DNA of 64,000 nucleotides from Rhodothermia bacterium (GTDB lineage Bacteria; Bacteroidota; Rhodothermia; Balneolales; Balneolaceae): NCBI GenBank assembly GCA_030427885.1, contig JAUICM010000001.1, positions 186,001 to 250,000 of the forward strand, read 5' to 3'. Shown piece by piece: positions 37,376 to 46,592 of this stretch (position 1 is its first letter; each line of letters starts with the position of its first letter). The notes under the pieces were generated by a model. It saw only the letters and a program-made list of their open reading frames with translations, ran no database searches and was not told where the DNA came from. The position numbers and the translations under genes were made by a program.

Positions 37376-37513
37376 ATTTTCTTATCCAAAAGTAAAAGGA
37401 TATTAAAGCCATAAATAGCACAATTAATATGTAACTATTTTGGTGAATGATCGTGGAAGCACGTCGTGGAAGATAATCGTGGAAGCACAAGTAAACACAA
37501 AAGAATAAATAAC

Positions 37514-38866
37514 ATGAAACGAACTCTCTTAGTTGCAATAATTGCAATTTTTTCAACAGTAACGGCATTTGGTCAATCTCCACAAAGAATAACCCTGCAG
37601 GAAGCAGTTAACATTGCTCTCGAGAATAATTACGCGTTAAAGCAGGCCGAAAATAATTTAAATCTTGCAGACAGCAGAATTACAAGCGAATACGCTGATT
37701 TTTTACCTAGTCTCTCAGCTAGTGCTGGATATAGTAAAACAACAGGTCAGCAGTTTATCCAGGATATCCTGGCTTTTGACGATAGAACTTCAGCAGGTGC
37801 TAGTGGAAGTATAGGTGCTAACATCAATATTTTTAATGGATTTGAGAATATACTAAGTCTCCGTCAGAGTGAGCATAACAAGGTTTCCATGCAAGAGAGG
37901 GTTAAGAGGGCTAAAGAAACTGTAATCTTTAATACAGCCAGAGCTTATCTGACTGTACTCGTAAATATCGAATTGCTGGATATTGCAAAGGATAATCTGG
38001 AGACTTCTCAGAAAGTATTGGATCAAACGAAAGCTCAGGTTGAAGTTGGTACTCGACCTGTTGTAGAGCAATACAACCAAGAATCAATTGTTGCCAGCAA
38101 TGAACTAGCTGTAATCCAACAGGAAAATGCCCTCAGGTTAAGCAGGGTTCAACTTATTCGTCAGCTTCAGGTTGACCCTTTAACAGAATATGAACTTGTT
38201 ACACCTAATATAGACATCTCAAATTTTTCAGCTACTCCACAAGGCTACCAGTTAAGTACACTTATTAATGAAGCCTTAACTAATCGTTCGGATATAAAGA
38301 GTGAGGAAGCAAGTATTGCATCTCAAAAAATACAGATGCAAATGACAAAATTTAACTTGTTGCCAACTCTTTCTGCTAGGGGGTCGATCTCAACTCGTTG
38401 GACAGATCAATACTTCTTGCCGGATGCTACATTTTCTGATCAGTTTTTCGACCAGCAGGTTAACAAAGGGTTTAGCATAAGTTTGAATTTTCCTTTGTTT
38501 CAAAACTGGAATAGGATGTACAATATTCAATCGTCTAAAGTACAGCTCAAAAATGCTGAATTATCACTTGAAAATTCAAAGCTTGGTGTAGTTCAGGAAG
38601 TGACCCAGGCTTTTAATGACTTTACAAACTACCGAAAAGAACTTGAGTCAGCCGAGAAATCACAATTAGCAAGTGGAAAAGCTTTTGAAACAGCCCAGGA
38701 ACGTTACAATGTTGGAGCGAGTACATTAATCGAACTTAGTGAGGCCCAGTCAACATATGTGTCTGCAAAATCTCAATATTTAAGGGCCCAATACAATCTT
38801 GTATTTCAGGAAAAATTAGTGGATTACTATTTAGGTAAGCTAAATGGTGAGGATATTAAATTCTAA
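37514..38866 (+). CDS. TolC family outer-membrane efflux protein
   Basis: A 450-residue protein from ATG 37514, which gives a normal signal peptide (LLVAIIAIFSTVTAFGQ). The pattern ITLQEAVNIALENNYALKQAENNLNLADS starts the first long helix, and a similar repeat begins in the second half (LINEALTNRSDIKSEEA), as in OEP/TolC trimers that form an outer-membrane channel. It is followed by adaptor and ATPase genes of the same exporter. Confidence 0.95.
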   Translation: MKRTLLVAIIAIFSTVTAFGQSPQRITLQEAVNIALENNYALKQAENNLNLADSRITSEYADFLPSLSASAGYSKTTGQQFIQDILAFDDRTSAGASGSIGANINIFNGFENILSLRQSEHNKVSMQERVKRAKETVIFNTARAYLTVLVNIELLDIAKDNLETSQKVLDQTKAQVEVGTRPVVEQYNQESIVASNELAVIQQENALRLSRVQLIRQLQVDPLTEYELVTPNIDISNFSATPQGYQLSTLINEALTNRSDIKSEEASIASQKIQMQMTKFNLLPTLSARGSISTRWTDQYFLPDATFSDQFFDQQVNKGFSISLNFPLFQNWNRMYNIQSSKVQLKNAELSLENSKLGVVQEVTQAFNDFTNYRKELESAEKSQLASGKAFETAQERYNVGASTLIELSEAQSTYVSAKSQYLRAQYNLVFQEKLVDYYLGKLNGEDIKF

Positions 38867-38892
38867 AAATTAAACATCATCGGGAAAGGTAA

Positions 38893-40287
38893 ATGGCAAA
38901 GAAAAAATCATCGTCAGGAAAGCCAATACTATGGATCATCGGAGTTATTGTCGGATTATTCGTAATTGGATTTACATTAAAACAAACCGGAGTTATTGGA
39001 GGAGAGAAAGAAGGAGTTAGTGTTGAAACAGCTAAGGCTAAATTAAAGACCATAACCCAGCTGGTATCTGCATCCGGTAAGATCCAGCCGGAGATCGAAG
39101 TGATCATTCGCCCGGATGTTTCCGGTGAGATCATCGAACTCGCTGTTAAAGAAGGAGACTTTGTCAGAAAAGAAGATCTGCTTGTTCGTATCAAACCTGA
39201 TATCTACCAAGCCAGAATTGACAATCTGAATGCTGCTTTATTGACTCAGAAAGCTCGTCTTGAACAGTCTAAAGCAACTTTGATAACAGCTGAAGCAGAG
39301 TACAAAAGAAACAAAGAACTCTTTGAGAAAAATCTGATTTCAGAACTTGAATTCATTCAGTCACAATCGAACTGGGAGTCACAGAAAGCAAATCTTAAAG
39401 CCGCTGAATATCAGATCGAAAGTGCTGAAGCTCAGCTACGTCAGGCTGAAGAAGAACTGGAACAAACGGTAATCCGTGCCCCACAGGACGGTACCGTAAC
39501 AGGACTGGCAATTGAAGAAGGCGAGCGTGTGCTTGGTAACTCACAAATGGCTGGTACTGAGATGATGCGCGTTTCACTGCTCGACAGAATGGAGGTTCTG
39601 GTTGAAGTAAATGAAAATGACATTGTTAATGTAACACTAGCTGATACTGCCAGAATTGAAGTGGATGCCTATCCCGAACGACAGTTTAATGGTGTGATCA
39701 CGGAGATCGCAAACTCAGCCCGGGTAACTGGTGCAGGTTCAAATGAGCAGGTGACTAATTACCAGGTTAAGGTGCGTATTGTAACTCCTCACAACCTTAG
39801 TATGAGCGGTTCCGAGCTTGTGCGTAATGATGCAGCAGAAAATCCTGCTAAATCATTTATACCAAATTTCAAACCAGGGATGTCTGCCACCGTTGATATT
39901 GAAACGGAAACAGCAACCTCTGTGGTTTCAATTCCGATCCAGGCGGTAACAGTGCGTGATTTTGCAGAAGATAAAAAGTCTAAAAAATCCACAAATGCTG
40001 ATAAAGCTGATGAAGCTAAGATTGAAAATGTTTCAGACAATGAAGATGACGATCTTATCGTTAAACGTGAAGACATTCGTAAAGTAGTTTTCAAAGTAGT
40101 GGATGGAAAAGTAGTGAGAACCGAAGTTGAAACGGGTATTAGTGATAATTCACATATTCAGATCACTTCAGGAGTTAATGCTGGTGAAGAGATCGTTATC
40201 GGCAGCTACCGGACTTTATCAAGAACCTTAGATGATGGCGATAAAGTAACTGTGAACAATAATGCACTGACATCATTGTCAGACTAA
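38893..40287 (+). CDS. Periplasmic adaptor (HlyD/MacA-type membrane fusion protein)
   Basis: A 464-residue protein anchored by one N-terminal helix (PILWIIGVIVGLFVIGF). A barrel-sandwich segment (IIRPDVSGEIIELAVKEGDFV) is split by a long alpha-hairpin (about residues 110-190), then rejoined by TVIRAPQDGTVTGLAIEEGE. Beta-barrel and membrane-proximal domains follow. A lysine/aspartate-rich loop (DKKSKKSTNADKADEAK and an acidic stretch) interrupts the C-terminal domain. It links the MacB-type permeases to the TolC-like channel. Confidence 0.94.
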   Translation: MAKKKSSSGKPILWIIGVIVGLFVIGFTLKQTGVIGGEKEGVSVETAKAKLKTITQLVSASGKIQPEIEVIIRPDVSGEIIELAVKEGDFVRKEDLLVRIKPDIYQARIDNLNAALLTQKARLEQSKATLITAEAEYKRNKELFEKNLISELEFIQSQSNWESQKANLKAAEYQIESAEAQLRQAEEELEQTVIRAPQDGTVTGLAIEEGERVLGNSQMAGTEMMRVSLLDRMEVLVEVNENDIVNVTLADTARIEVDAYPERQFNGVITEIANSARVTGAGSNEQVTNYQVKVRIVTPHNLSMSGSELVRNDAAENPAKSFIPNFKPGMSATVDIETETATSVVSIPIQAVTVRDFAEDKKSKKSTNADKADEAKIENVSDNEDDDLIVKREDIRKVVFKVVDGKVVRTEVETGISDNSHIQITSGVNAGEEIVIGSYRTLSRTLDDGDKVTVNNNALTSLSD

Positions 40288-40302
40288 TTTAGGGCATCAA
40301 TA

Positions 40303-41028
40303 ATGAATCAAAACAGACCAGTAATTCAGATCACTGATATCAAGAGGCACTACCAGATGGGGGAGACCTTAGTAAAGGCTCTCGACGGAGTATCTCTGGA
40401 AGTTAAAGAGAACGAATATATAGCCATCATGGGACCTTCCGGCTCTGGTAAATCCACTCTGATGAATATGATCGGATGCCTGGATACGCCAACTTCCGGT
40501 GAGTATATTCTGAATAACAACCGGGTAAGTGAAATGGATGATGCCGAACTGGCTGAAGTTAGAAACCGTGAGATCGGGTTCGTATTCCAGACCTTTAACC
40601 TGCTTCCCAGAACAAGCTGTCTGGCTAATGTGGAGCTTCCGTTGATCTATGCGGGTGTTAAAGCATCAGAACGGAAAGAACGTGCTATTGAAGTACTGAC
40701 CAAGGTTGGTCTGGGCGATCGTGTGGATCACAAGCCCAATGAGCTTTCTGGTGGCCAGCGCCAGCGTGTGGCTATTGCCCGTGCTTTGGTTAACAGTCCG
40801 TCCATTCTTCTGGCCGATGAGCCTACCGGTAACCTGGATACCAAGACCGGTGACGAGATCATGCTGTTATTTGAAGAGCTGTATCGACAGGGAAATACGA
40901 TCATTTTGGTAACACACGAGAATGAGATCGCTGAATATTCAAGACGGGTATTCAGGCTTCGTGACGGACTGGTTGAATCAGACCGTATTGTTGAAAACCC
41001 GACGCTGGCTAAAGAAAAGGTGGTTTGA
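40303..41028 (+). CDS. ABC transporter ATPase, MacB/LolD type
   Basis: A 241-residue ATPase: Walker [10 protein letters not shown] (residues 44-52), Q-loop [11 protein letters not shown], signature [16 protein letters not shown], Walker [13 protein letters not shown], and H-loop VTHE. The conserved FQ.FNLLP and GNLD patterns place it in the MacB/LolD/FtsE subgroup, so it powers the two permeases encoded at 33867-36316. It is the last gene before a strong terminator. Confidence 0.96.
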   Translation: MNQNRPVIQITDIKRHYQMGETLVKALDGVSLEVKENEYIAIMGPSGSGKSTLMNMIGCLDTPTSGEYILNNNRVSEMDDAELAEVRNREIGFVFQTFNLLPRTSCLANVELPLIYAGVKASERKERAIEVLTKVGLGDRVDHKPNELSGGQRQRVAIARALVNSPSILLADEPTGNLDTKTGDEIMLLFEELYRQGNTIILVTHENEIAEYSRRVFRLRDGLVESDRIVENPTLAKEKVV

Positions 41029-41051
41029 ACCTCTCTTAAATTAGTTTTAAT

Positions 41052-41086
41052 AAAAAAAGGCGCTCACACATGTGAGCGCCTTTTTT
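41052..41086. terminator. Bidirectional rho-independent terminator
   Basis: GGCGCTCACA and TGTGAGCGCC form a perfect stem with A-run before and T-run after. It lies between the convergent exporter ATPase gene (plus) and the DUF6588 gene ending at 41112 (minus) and can serve both. Confidence 0.9.
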
Positions 41087-41111
41087 ATAAATGGATACCT
41101 TTAGGTATAGG

Positions 41112-42212
41112 CTATCTGAAACTGATTCCCACACCAACATTACCTGTTATATAACTGGCCATAGTAACTTCACCATAGATAGCCAGGACAGCTAACCTGA
41201 TCCTGAAACCAGCAAGTGCATGAAACTTAGACTCACTATCGATACGAAATCTGACCGGATCAGTGACAACATTGTAATATTCCATTCCAAGATTTGAAGT
41301 ATTTATAGGGTAATCGCCTGTGACATTAACATCAAAGCTGGCTTTTTGGAATCCAACTCCTGCATACCCTGAAATAACAGGAAGTGATTTCCCTACCAAA
41401 GCGTTGATCACAAAGGTGTTTGTTTCACCGGTAATATCCTGATCATCAAAATTGGGGTTCGGATTAGAACTAAGCGTTGGATCTCCGGGATTACGAAGCA
41501 CATTCTCTTCAGGAGTGACCTGAAAAAGTGTTCGGGTAGTAAGTTTATTGAATCCTATCATAAGAGAGATGTCGACAGGCAACATCTTGCTTCCGGGTAT
41601 CCATTGCGCAATATCGTGCTTAATAGCACCTCCAATCATTTTAAAACTACCAATTGAATAACCGGTGATTTCCGGAATAAACCGGAAGGTAATATCTGTT
41701 TTTTTGATAAGGCCAAAACTTCCCTGGACTATTGGAGCTGGAATATATGCCAAACCACTTCCTCCAGACATTCTGAATTCAGCAATTTTCTGGGGATTTG
41801 TGCTATTTGGATTGTCATAAATCTCCATTAAGGGACCTCTGGACTTTCTTCCAGATACAGTGGGAGTAATAGGATCTTCACCAGGAGCTAATCTTATTTT
41901 ATTAAGGGAAAGACCGGAAATATCAAAAGATTGAGCACTGGAGGGAATCATAGCAAAGGAGGGGCGGAGCTGTATACTAAATCCAAATAATTTCTTAGGC
42001 CGGGCTGATTCAGTAAATCCGGAATTTAACCCAATTCCAAAACCAGTAGGTACAGGTTTTAGAAATTCCTTCATTAATATAGTTGCATCATCAGTTCCGG
42101 CTTTTATAAAATCACCCATATTAGTTATCTGAGCTGAAACCGGAATAGATATACTGATAAAAGTTAGAAATGTGGTTGCTATTAATTTAGGGCAGTACTT
42201 AAGTAAGTTCAT
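41112..42212 (-). CDS. DUF6588 family outer-membrane protein (second of pair)
   Basis: A 366-residue secreted protein with signal peptide (LIATTFLTFISISIPVSA). The N-terminal ITNMGDFIKAGTDDATILMKEFLKPVPTGFGIGLNSG matches its neighbour at 42288 (LGDAGEILKAGASDANKLMQAYLNPFGKGFGAAMNTG), and both end in NVGVGISFR/NAGVGITFR. Alternating strands and the final aromatic-basic residues indicate an outer-membrane beta-barrel. Function unknown. It has its own promoter region, separated from its paralogue by a terminator. Confidence 0.83.
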   Translation of the reverse strand: MNLLKYCPKLIATTFLTFISISIPVSAQITNMGDFIKAGTDDATILMKEFLKPVPTGFGIGLNSGFTESARPKKLFGFSIQLRPSFAMIPSSAQSFDISGLSLNKIRLAPGEDPITPTVSGRKSRGPLMEIYDNPNSTNPQKIAEFRMSGGSGLAYIPAPIVQGSFGLIKKTDITFRFIPEITGYSIGSFKMIGGAIKHDIAQWIPGSKMLPVDISLMIGFNKLTTRTLFQVTPEENVLRNPGDPTLSSNPNPNFDDQDITGETNTFVINALVGKSLPVISGYAGVGFQKASFDVNVTGDYPINTSNLGMEYYNVVTDPVRFRIDSESKFHALAGFRIRLAVLAIYGEVTMASYITGNVGVGISFR

Positions 42213-42226
42213 TCTGATGATTGTCT

Positions 42227-42260
42227 AAAAAAAAGGCACTTATAAATAATAAGTGCCTTT
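42227..42260 (-). terminator. Rho-independent terminator
   Basis: AAAGGCACTTAT and ATAAGTGCCTTT pair perfectly, followed on the minus strand by a run of eight T. It ends transcription of the DUF6588 gene at 42288-43409 before the next gene starts. Confidence 0.85.
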
Positions 42261-42287
42261 GATAATACCAATAAATCATTGAAAAAA

Positions 42288-43409
42288 TTACCTGAAGGTA
42301 ATACCCACCCCGGCATTCACAGCTGAATAGGTTGAAAGGGTATAGTTTGCAAAGATCTTCAGTACAAAGAGTTTGATCTCAACTCCGGCGAAAGCTCTGA
42401 AACTGTTATCACCAGTAAACTCGAGGTCTAATGGTTCGTCGATCTTTTCAATGATTTTTTTACGGGTATTATCCGCAGTAGAAGTTGGATCATAATTTGG
42501 ATTCACACTGGTAATAGGATAAGAGCCCGGAGTTCCTACCGTAGTGGTAGATGATTCATAACCAACTCCAACATATCCACCTATGATCGGTAGTTTTTTA
42601 CCGGCGATTACATTGAATGTATATCCGGTTGCTTCAAAAGCAACTCCCTGACCTTCCCATGTGCTTGCCGGAAAAGGATTATAAGTTTCGCCATCAACTA
42701 CAGGAGTTACATCGAAGTTTCCATCCATCTTCAAACTGGAATATCCGAATTGAACAGATAGGTCTACCGGGAGCAGACCACCGCCCGGGAGCCATTGATT
42801 CAGGCCATGCTTAATTCCGAAACCTAACAAACCAATACTACCGAAATCACCAATTGCTGTTTCAGGTGCATATCGCAGTGAAATATCAGTGTCTTTAATG
42901 ATACCAACGGATGCCTGAATTACTGGAGATGGTACATAACCAATGCCAACTCCACCCGGCATATCAAATGAAGTTAGTAGAATTTCATTACCAGGATTAC
43001 TGGGGTCATCAGCGTAAATTTCGAATACTGTACTTGTATTTTTTTCACCACTTAGAGTCGCAGTCTCCGCAGGAGTACCGTTTTTTAACTCAAGAGTTGT
43101 CAAACCTAAGTTATTGACATTGAATTTCAGATCAGCTGAAGGAACTACTGCTACACCAGCACTTACACTGATATCAAAACCCAATGTTTTATGAGGTGCA
43201 GCTGAAGTGAACCAACCTGTGTTCATTGCGGCACCAAATCCTTTACCAAAAGGGTTCAGGTATGCCTGCATTAATTTATTTGCGTCAGAAGCACCCGCTT
43301 TAAGAATTTCACCGGCGTCTCCTAACTGAGCATGTGCTGTAGATGAAACCGAAGCTATAGCTAATAAAGCTAATACTGCTGTCTTATTTAGTAGCTTTAA
43401 TATTTTCAT
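42288..43409 (-). CDS. DUF6588 family outer-membrane protein (first of pair)
   Basis: A 373-residue secreted beta-barrel-type protein with signal peptide (LALLAIASVSSTAHA). It is a diverged paralogue of the protein at 41112-42212, sharing the N-terminal GEILKAGASDANKLMQAYL region, the middle GVGIGYVPSPVIQASVGIIKDTDISLRY region and the C-terminus. A strong ribosome-binding site (AAGGAG on the minus strand, 43419-43424) precedes the ATG. Function unknown; expression is probably high. Confidence 0.85.
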   Translation of the reverse strand: MKILKLLNKTAVLALLAIASVSSTAHAQLGDAGEILKAGASDANKLMQAYLNPFGKGFGAAMNTGWFTSAAPHKTLGFDISVSAGVAVVPSADLKFNVNNLGLTTLELKNGTPAETATLSGEKNTSTVFEIYADDPSNPGNEILLTSFDMPGGVGIGYVPSPVIQASVGIIKDTDISLRYAPETAIGDFGSIGLLGFGIKHGLNQWLPGGGLLPVDLSVQFGYSSLKMDGNFDVTPVVDGETYNPFPASTWEGQGVAFEATGYTFNVIAGKKLPIIGGYVGVGYESSTTTVGTPGSYPITSVNPNYDPTSTADNTRKKIIEKIDEPLDLEFTGDNSFRAFAGVEIKLFVLKIFANYTLSTYSAVNAGVGITFR

Positions 43410-43498
43410 TTTATTGATCTCCTTTAACGTTTATGGGATTACCGCAATATTAGCAATAAAAATTCGAAATCTTATACCCTATTTGAGGTATTTCTTAT

Positions 43499-44407
43499 TT
43501 AGTTAAGTGACTCTAAAATATTAATATAGGAATTATAGCGACTGGCATTTATTTCTCCAAGCTCAAATGCTTCGATCACTCCGCATCCCGGTTCATGGAG
43601 GTGGGTACAGGTATTGAATTTACAATTCTGACGGGGTTCCAGCATTTCAGGGAAATAAAGTGAGAGCTCCCAGGGCTCGATATTATACAATCCAAATTCA
43701 CGAATTCCGGGCGTATCGGCCAGTAAGCCCCCGTTATTGAGACGGATCAACTTTGCAAAGGTAGTGGTATGTTTTCCCTTGTTCGAGTAGCTCGATACTT
43801 CACCTACTTTTTCAGAATAAGTCGGGTCCAGAGTATTTAAAAGGCTTGTTTTACCCACACCCGAGGGACCGATGAAAACAGAGGTCTTATCTTTAAGGAT
43901 CTCATTCAATTCATCTATAGAATCTTCATCATGGATACTTGTGGTAAGGAATTGATATCCCAGCCCTTCATATAATTCTCTAAGACTCTCAATAAATTCT
44001 GCACCCTGCGGGGTAGACATATCCATTTTATTCACGATGATACCAGCAGGGACTTCATAAGCCTCACAGGTAACCAAAAAACGATCGATGAAGCCTTCTT
44101 TGAGTTTGGGTTGTTTGTAGGATTGGACCACAAAAGCCAGATCCAGGTTGGTTACCAGGATATGTTCTCCACGACGGCCATGGGTAGCCTGACGTGTGAT
44201 GTAATTCGAGCGCTCATGAATCTCTGCTATGGTACCGGAACCATCCTTATTGATTTCAAGATCAACCCAGTCGCCCACGGCAATAGGATTGGTAACCTCT
44301 TTACCCTCCAGACGAAAACGTCCGGGTAAACGGCTTTGGATCACTTCTGAGCCGGTATCAACTTTATACCAGCTGCCAGTGGATTGAATGACTCTACCTT
44401 TTTGCAT
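43499..44407 (-). CDS. rsgA: Ribosome small subunit-dependent GTPase RsgA
   Basis: A circularly permuted GTPase involved in late 30S maturation, about 302 residues from ATG 44407 (MQKGRVIQSTGSWYKV is the usual family start; a TTG at 44440 would add 11). An N-terminal OB domain is followed by the G4 motif NKMD, then P-loop GPSGVGKTS and G3 DTPG, in permuted order. The zinc site CKFNTCTHLHEPGC completes the C-terminus. Confidence 0.96.
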   Translation of the reverse strand: MQKGRVIQSTGSWYKVDTGSEVIQSRLPGRFRLEGKEVTNPIAVGDWVDLEINKDGSGTIAEIHERSNYITRQATHGRRGEHILVTNLDLAFVVQSYKQPKLKEGFIDRFLVTCEAYEVPAGIIVNKMDMSTPQGAEFIESLRELYEGLGYQFLTTSIHDEDSIDELNEILKDKTSVFIGPSGVGKTSLLNTLDPTYSEKVGEVSSYSNKGKHTTTFAKLIRLNNGGLLADTPGIREFGLYNIEPWELSLYFPEMLEPRQNCKFNTCTHLHEPGCGVIEAFELGEINASRYNSYINILESLN

Positions 44408-44497
44408 GCGGGAAAATACGGAAGTGCGGGGGATAGGCAAGCATCACAATGCGAAATTGCTATATTAGCCGAAACCTTCATTAATTAATTCGAAACC

Positions 44498-44977
44498 ATG
44501 CTGCGTATTTCAATTCTCCCGTTTCTGCTACTCATCACTATTGGACTTTCTGCCCCGGATCCCACCTCAGAAATTGATGCCTACTGGGATGCTGTGAGCC
44601 GAACGGTAAATGAAGGGGATTTTGAAGGATATTCCGCACTTTATCATCCGGATGCCATACTGGTGAGCGGGATCTCAGGTGATGTATACCCGATATCGAA
44701 TGCGCTTGCAGGATGGAAACCCGGCTTCGACGACACCAAAGCAGGGAAGATGAAAGCTAATGTGGAATTCAGGTTTTCGGAACGGATCCACAGTGGTAAT
44801 TCAGCCCACGATACCGGGATCTTCCTGTACACCGCTCAGGCGGAAGGGGGAGAGCCACAACCCTTTCTGTGTCATTTCCAGGGCTTACTGATCAAAAAAG
44901 ACGGCAAATGGCTGATGATGATGGAATACCAGATCTCGCAGGCTACCGAAGCCGAATGGGAGGCATTGGCGAAGTAA
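44498..44977 (+). CDS. Secreted NTF2-like (SnoaL/DUF4440-type) protein
   Basis: A 159-residue protein with a short signal peptide (ISILPFLLLITIGLSA) and an NTF2-like cone fold. The helix EIDAYWDAVSRTVNEGDFEGYSALYHPDAILVSG and the strands GLLIKKDGKWLMMMEYQIS are typical. Members are small enzymes or ligand-binding proteins; nothing points to a substrate here. It diverges from rsgA. Confidence 0.75.
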   Translation: MLRISILPFLLLITIGLSAPDPTSEIDAYWDAVSRTVNEGDFEGYSALYHPDAILVSGISGDVYPISNALAGWKPGFDDTKAGKMKANVEFRFSERIHSGNSAHDTGIFLYTAQAEGGEPQPFLCHFQGLLIKKDGKWLMMMEYQISQATEAEWEALAK

Positions 44978-44986
44978 CAATTTGCG

Positions 44987-45083
44987 ATGTACGAAGGACC
45001 GAACTGCAATGGACCGAATTGTAAAGGAGTAAATCGGTCATTCAGTCCATCGAACATCGATCCTTCGGTCGTTCAGTAGTTCA
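44987..45083. repeat. Dispersed repeat, copy A
   Basis: It contains CAATGGACCGAATTGTAAAG, ATCGGTCATTCAGTCCATCG and AACATCGATCCTTCGGTCGTT. Parts are nearly identical at 45962-46045, and a looser version lies at 61098-61160. ATGGACCGA and TCGGTCAT/GTCCAT form imperfect inverted pairs, so the unit can fold. It follows the NTF2-like gene and ends just before the DUF6090-like gene. Confidence 0.7.
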
Positions 45084-45091
45084 ACCCCCGG

Positions 45092-45829
45092 TCAATCTAT
45101 TCCTTCCATGATCCTGATAAGTTTCCGAGTGGTTTGCAGTCGGTTACTTAGCGTTACCGAGGTAATATTTTCAATGGAATAACGGGCGTTAAGCAGGTTT
45201 TTGAGTTCAACATCCGATCGCAGCTCTACCGATTGAAATTCCAGGTCGTTCAACAGATCAGGAGTCTTAAATGTGATGGCACTGAGATAGATGATATAAT
45301 TTTGTTCGGAGTGCCCAAGGTCGTATTTCGAGCGAACAAAGGAAGCTAAGGGTACGGTATAAGTATCTCGCAGATATAACTGATCGTCCATGATATCCTC
45401 CACAGTGGTTGGCCAGGATCGTATGAGAGTTCGGTCTGCCGGATTTCCGATCAGGCTGGTTCCGCCGGAATTCAGAAACGAGGTTACGGATGACACCCCG
45501 ATATCAATAGTGGACTGAAGCATAAGGGAAGCGAGAGTGGTATCAGGCACTGATACGATTGAGTTCGGTTCTGCGCTCTCCAGTTGTTGAGCCAGCCAGC
45601 GGGCATTTTCAGCATACAGCTTATGCCGGGTGACAGCAGATTCCAGACGTTCTTCCGTTGTACGTAATTCATCGAGTACCAGGCCGGCGTGTTCCTGCAA
45701 TCCGGATTGTACTGAGACCTTATCCCACCACGCATCCAGACTAAAGGCGATCATGATCCCGATCACTAAAATTGCGATCTCACGTACGGTGGACCGGGAG
45801 ATGAAACGGATCTCTTTTAAAGATTTCAT
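45092..45829 (-). CDS. DUF6090-like membrane-anchored protein
   Basis: A 245-residue protein with one N-terminal membrane helix (TVREIAILVIGIMIAFSLDAWWDK) and a helical exterior domain. The helix context and overall layout match DUF6090-type proteins such as 13548-14315, but the N-terminal FFRKIRQ motif is replaced by KEIRFISRSTVRE, so it is a distant member. It is bracketed by two copies of an ~80-bp dispersed repeat (44987-45083 and 45962-46045). Function unknown. Confidence 0.75.
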   Translation of the reverse strand: MKSLKEIRFISRSTVREIAILVIGIMIAFSLDAWWDKVSVQSGLQEHAGLVLDELRTTEERLESAVTRHKLYAENARWLAQQLESAEPNSIVSVPDTTLASLMLQSTIDIGVSSVTSFLNSGGTSLIGNPADRTLIRSWPTTVEDIMDDQLYLRDTYTVPLASFVRSKYDLGHSEQNYIIYLSAITFKTPDLLNDLEFQSVELRSDVELKNLLNARYSIENITSVTLSNRLQTTRKLIRIMEGID

Positions 45830-45961
45830 GGGCAGCCAGCTAAGTTATTTTACCAGCTGAAGAAATGGAAATAATTTGGTGGGTACAAATGTAAGAGGTG
45901 GGGAAGCTGGAGCTTCCGGAATGCATCACTCAGCTGAGCTATGTGACGAATGGAAATAATA

Positions 45962-46045
45962 ATGTGCAATGGATTAATGGACCGAATCAGGTAACCAGAT
46001 CGGTCATTAGATCCATCGAACATCGATCCTTTGGTCGTTGAGATG
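45962..46045. repeat. Dispersed repeat, copy B
   Basis: It shares ATGGACCGAAT, ATCGGTCATTAGATCCATCG and AACATCGATCCTTTGGTCGTT with copy A at 44987-45083. Just before it, GGAAGCTGGAGCTTCCGG (about 45902-45919) is a separate short palindrome. The two flank the DUF6090-like gene in the same orientation. Confidence 0.7.
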
Positions 46046-46118
46046 TGATAAAATTGTGATGAATAGTCATCGCTTCTTTGGGTATCATACGCGAAAATCA
46101 GTATTCAAACCTCTACAG

Positions 46119-46592
46119 ATGAAAAAACCACTATCCACAATTCCGGGAATTCTGCTTGTTACAGCAGTTATGTTCCTTTATTCCTGTTCAAACGATAAAA
46201 CCACTTCCGAGATCTTTGCACCGGATGGAATAGCCATACGGGGATATGATCCCGTTGCTTTCTTTGAGGAGTCCCGTCCGGTGGAAGGGGAAGCTGATCA
46301 TTCCTACAAATGGAAAGGAGCGACCTGGCTGTTTTCCAGTGCGGATAATCTGGAGGCGTTTAAAACCGATCCCGAGAAATATGCCCCTCAGTTTGGCGGA
46401 TACTGTGCCTACGGTGCTTCCGATGGCGAAGGGCACAAAGCACCCACCGAAACCGATACCTGGTCGGTCATAGATGACAAGCTCTACTTCAACTACAACT
46501 TAAAAGTAAAAGAGCGGTGGGAGGAAAACAGGGAGGAACATATTGAGGATGCGAATGCGAACTGGCCAAAAATAAAGGATGATGAGTTTTAG
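46119..46592 (+). CDS. YHS domain lipoprotein
   Basis: About 157 residues from ATG 46119, chosen because it starts a proper lipoprotein signal (IPGILLVTAVMFLYSC); the longer frame from 46038 runs through repeat DNA. The YHS core is GYDPVAFFEESRPVEG, WKGATWLFSSADNLEAFKTDPEKYAPQFGGYCAYG. YHS domains occur in metal-related proteins; no specific role is evident. The final codons (KDDEF, stop) are duplicated downstream at 46751-46772 with one synonymous change. Confidence 0.85.
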   Translation: MKKPLSTIPGILLVTAVMFLYSCSNDKTTSEIFAPDGIAIRGYDPVAFFEESRPVEGEADHSYKWKGATWLFSSADNLEAFKTDPEKYAPQFGGYCAYGASDGEGHKAPTETDTWSVIDDKLYFNYNLKVKERWEENREEHIEDANANWPKIKDDEF

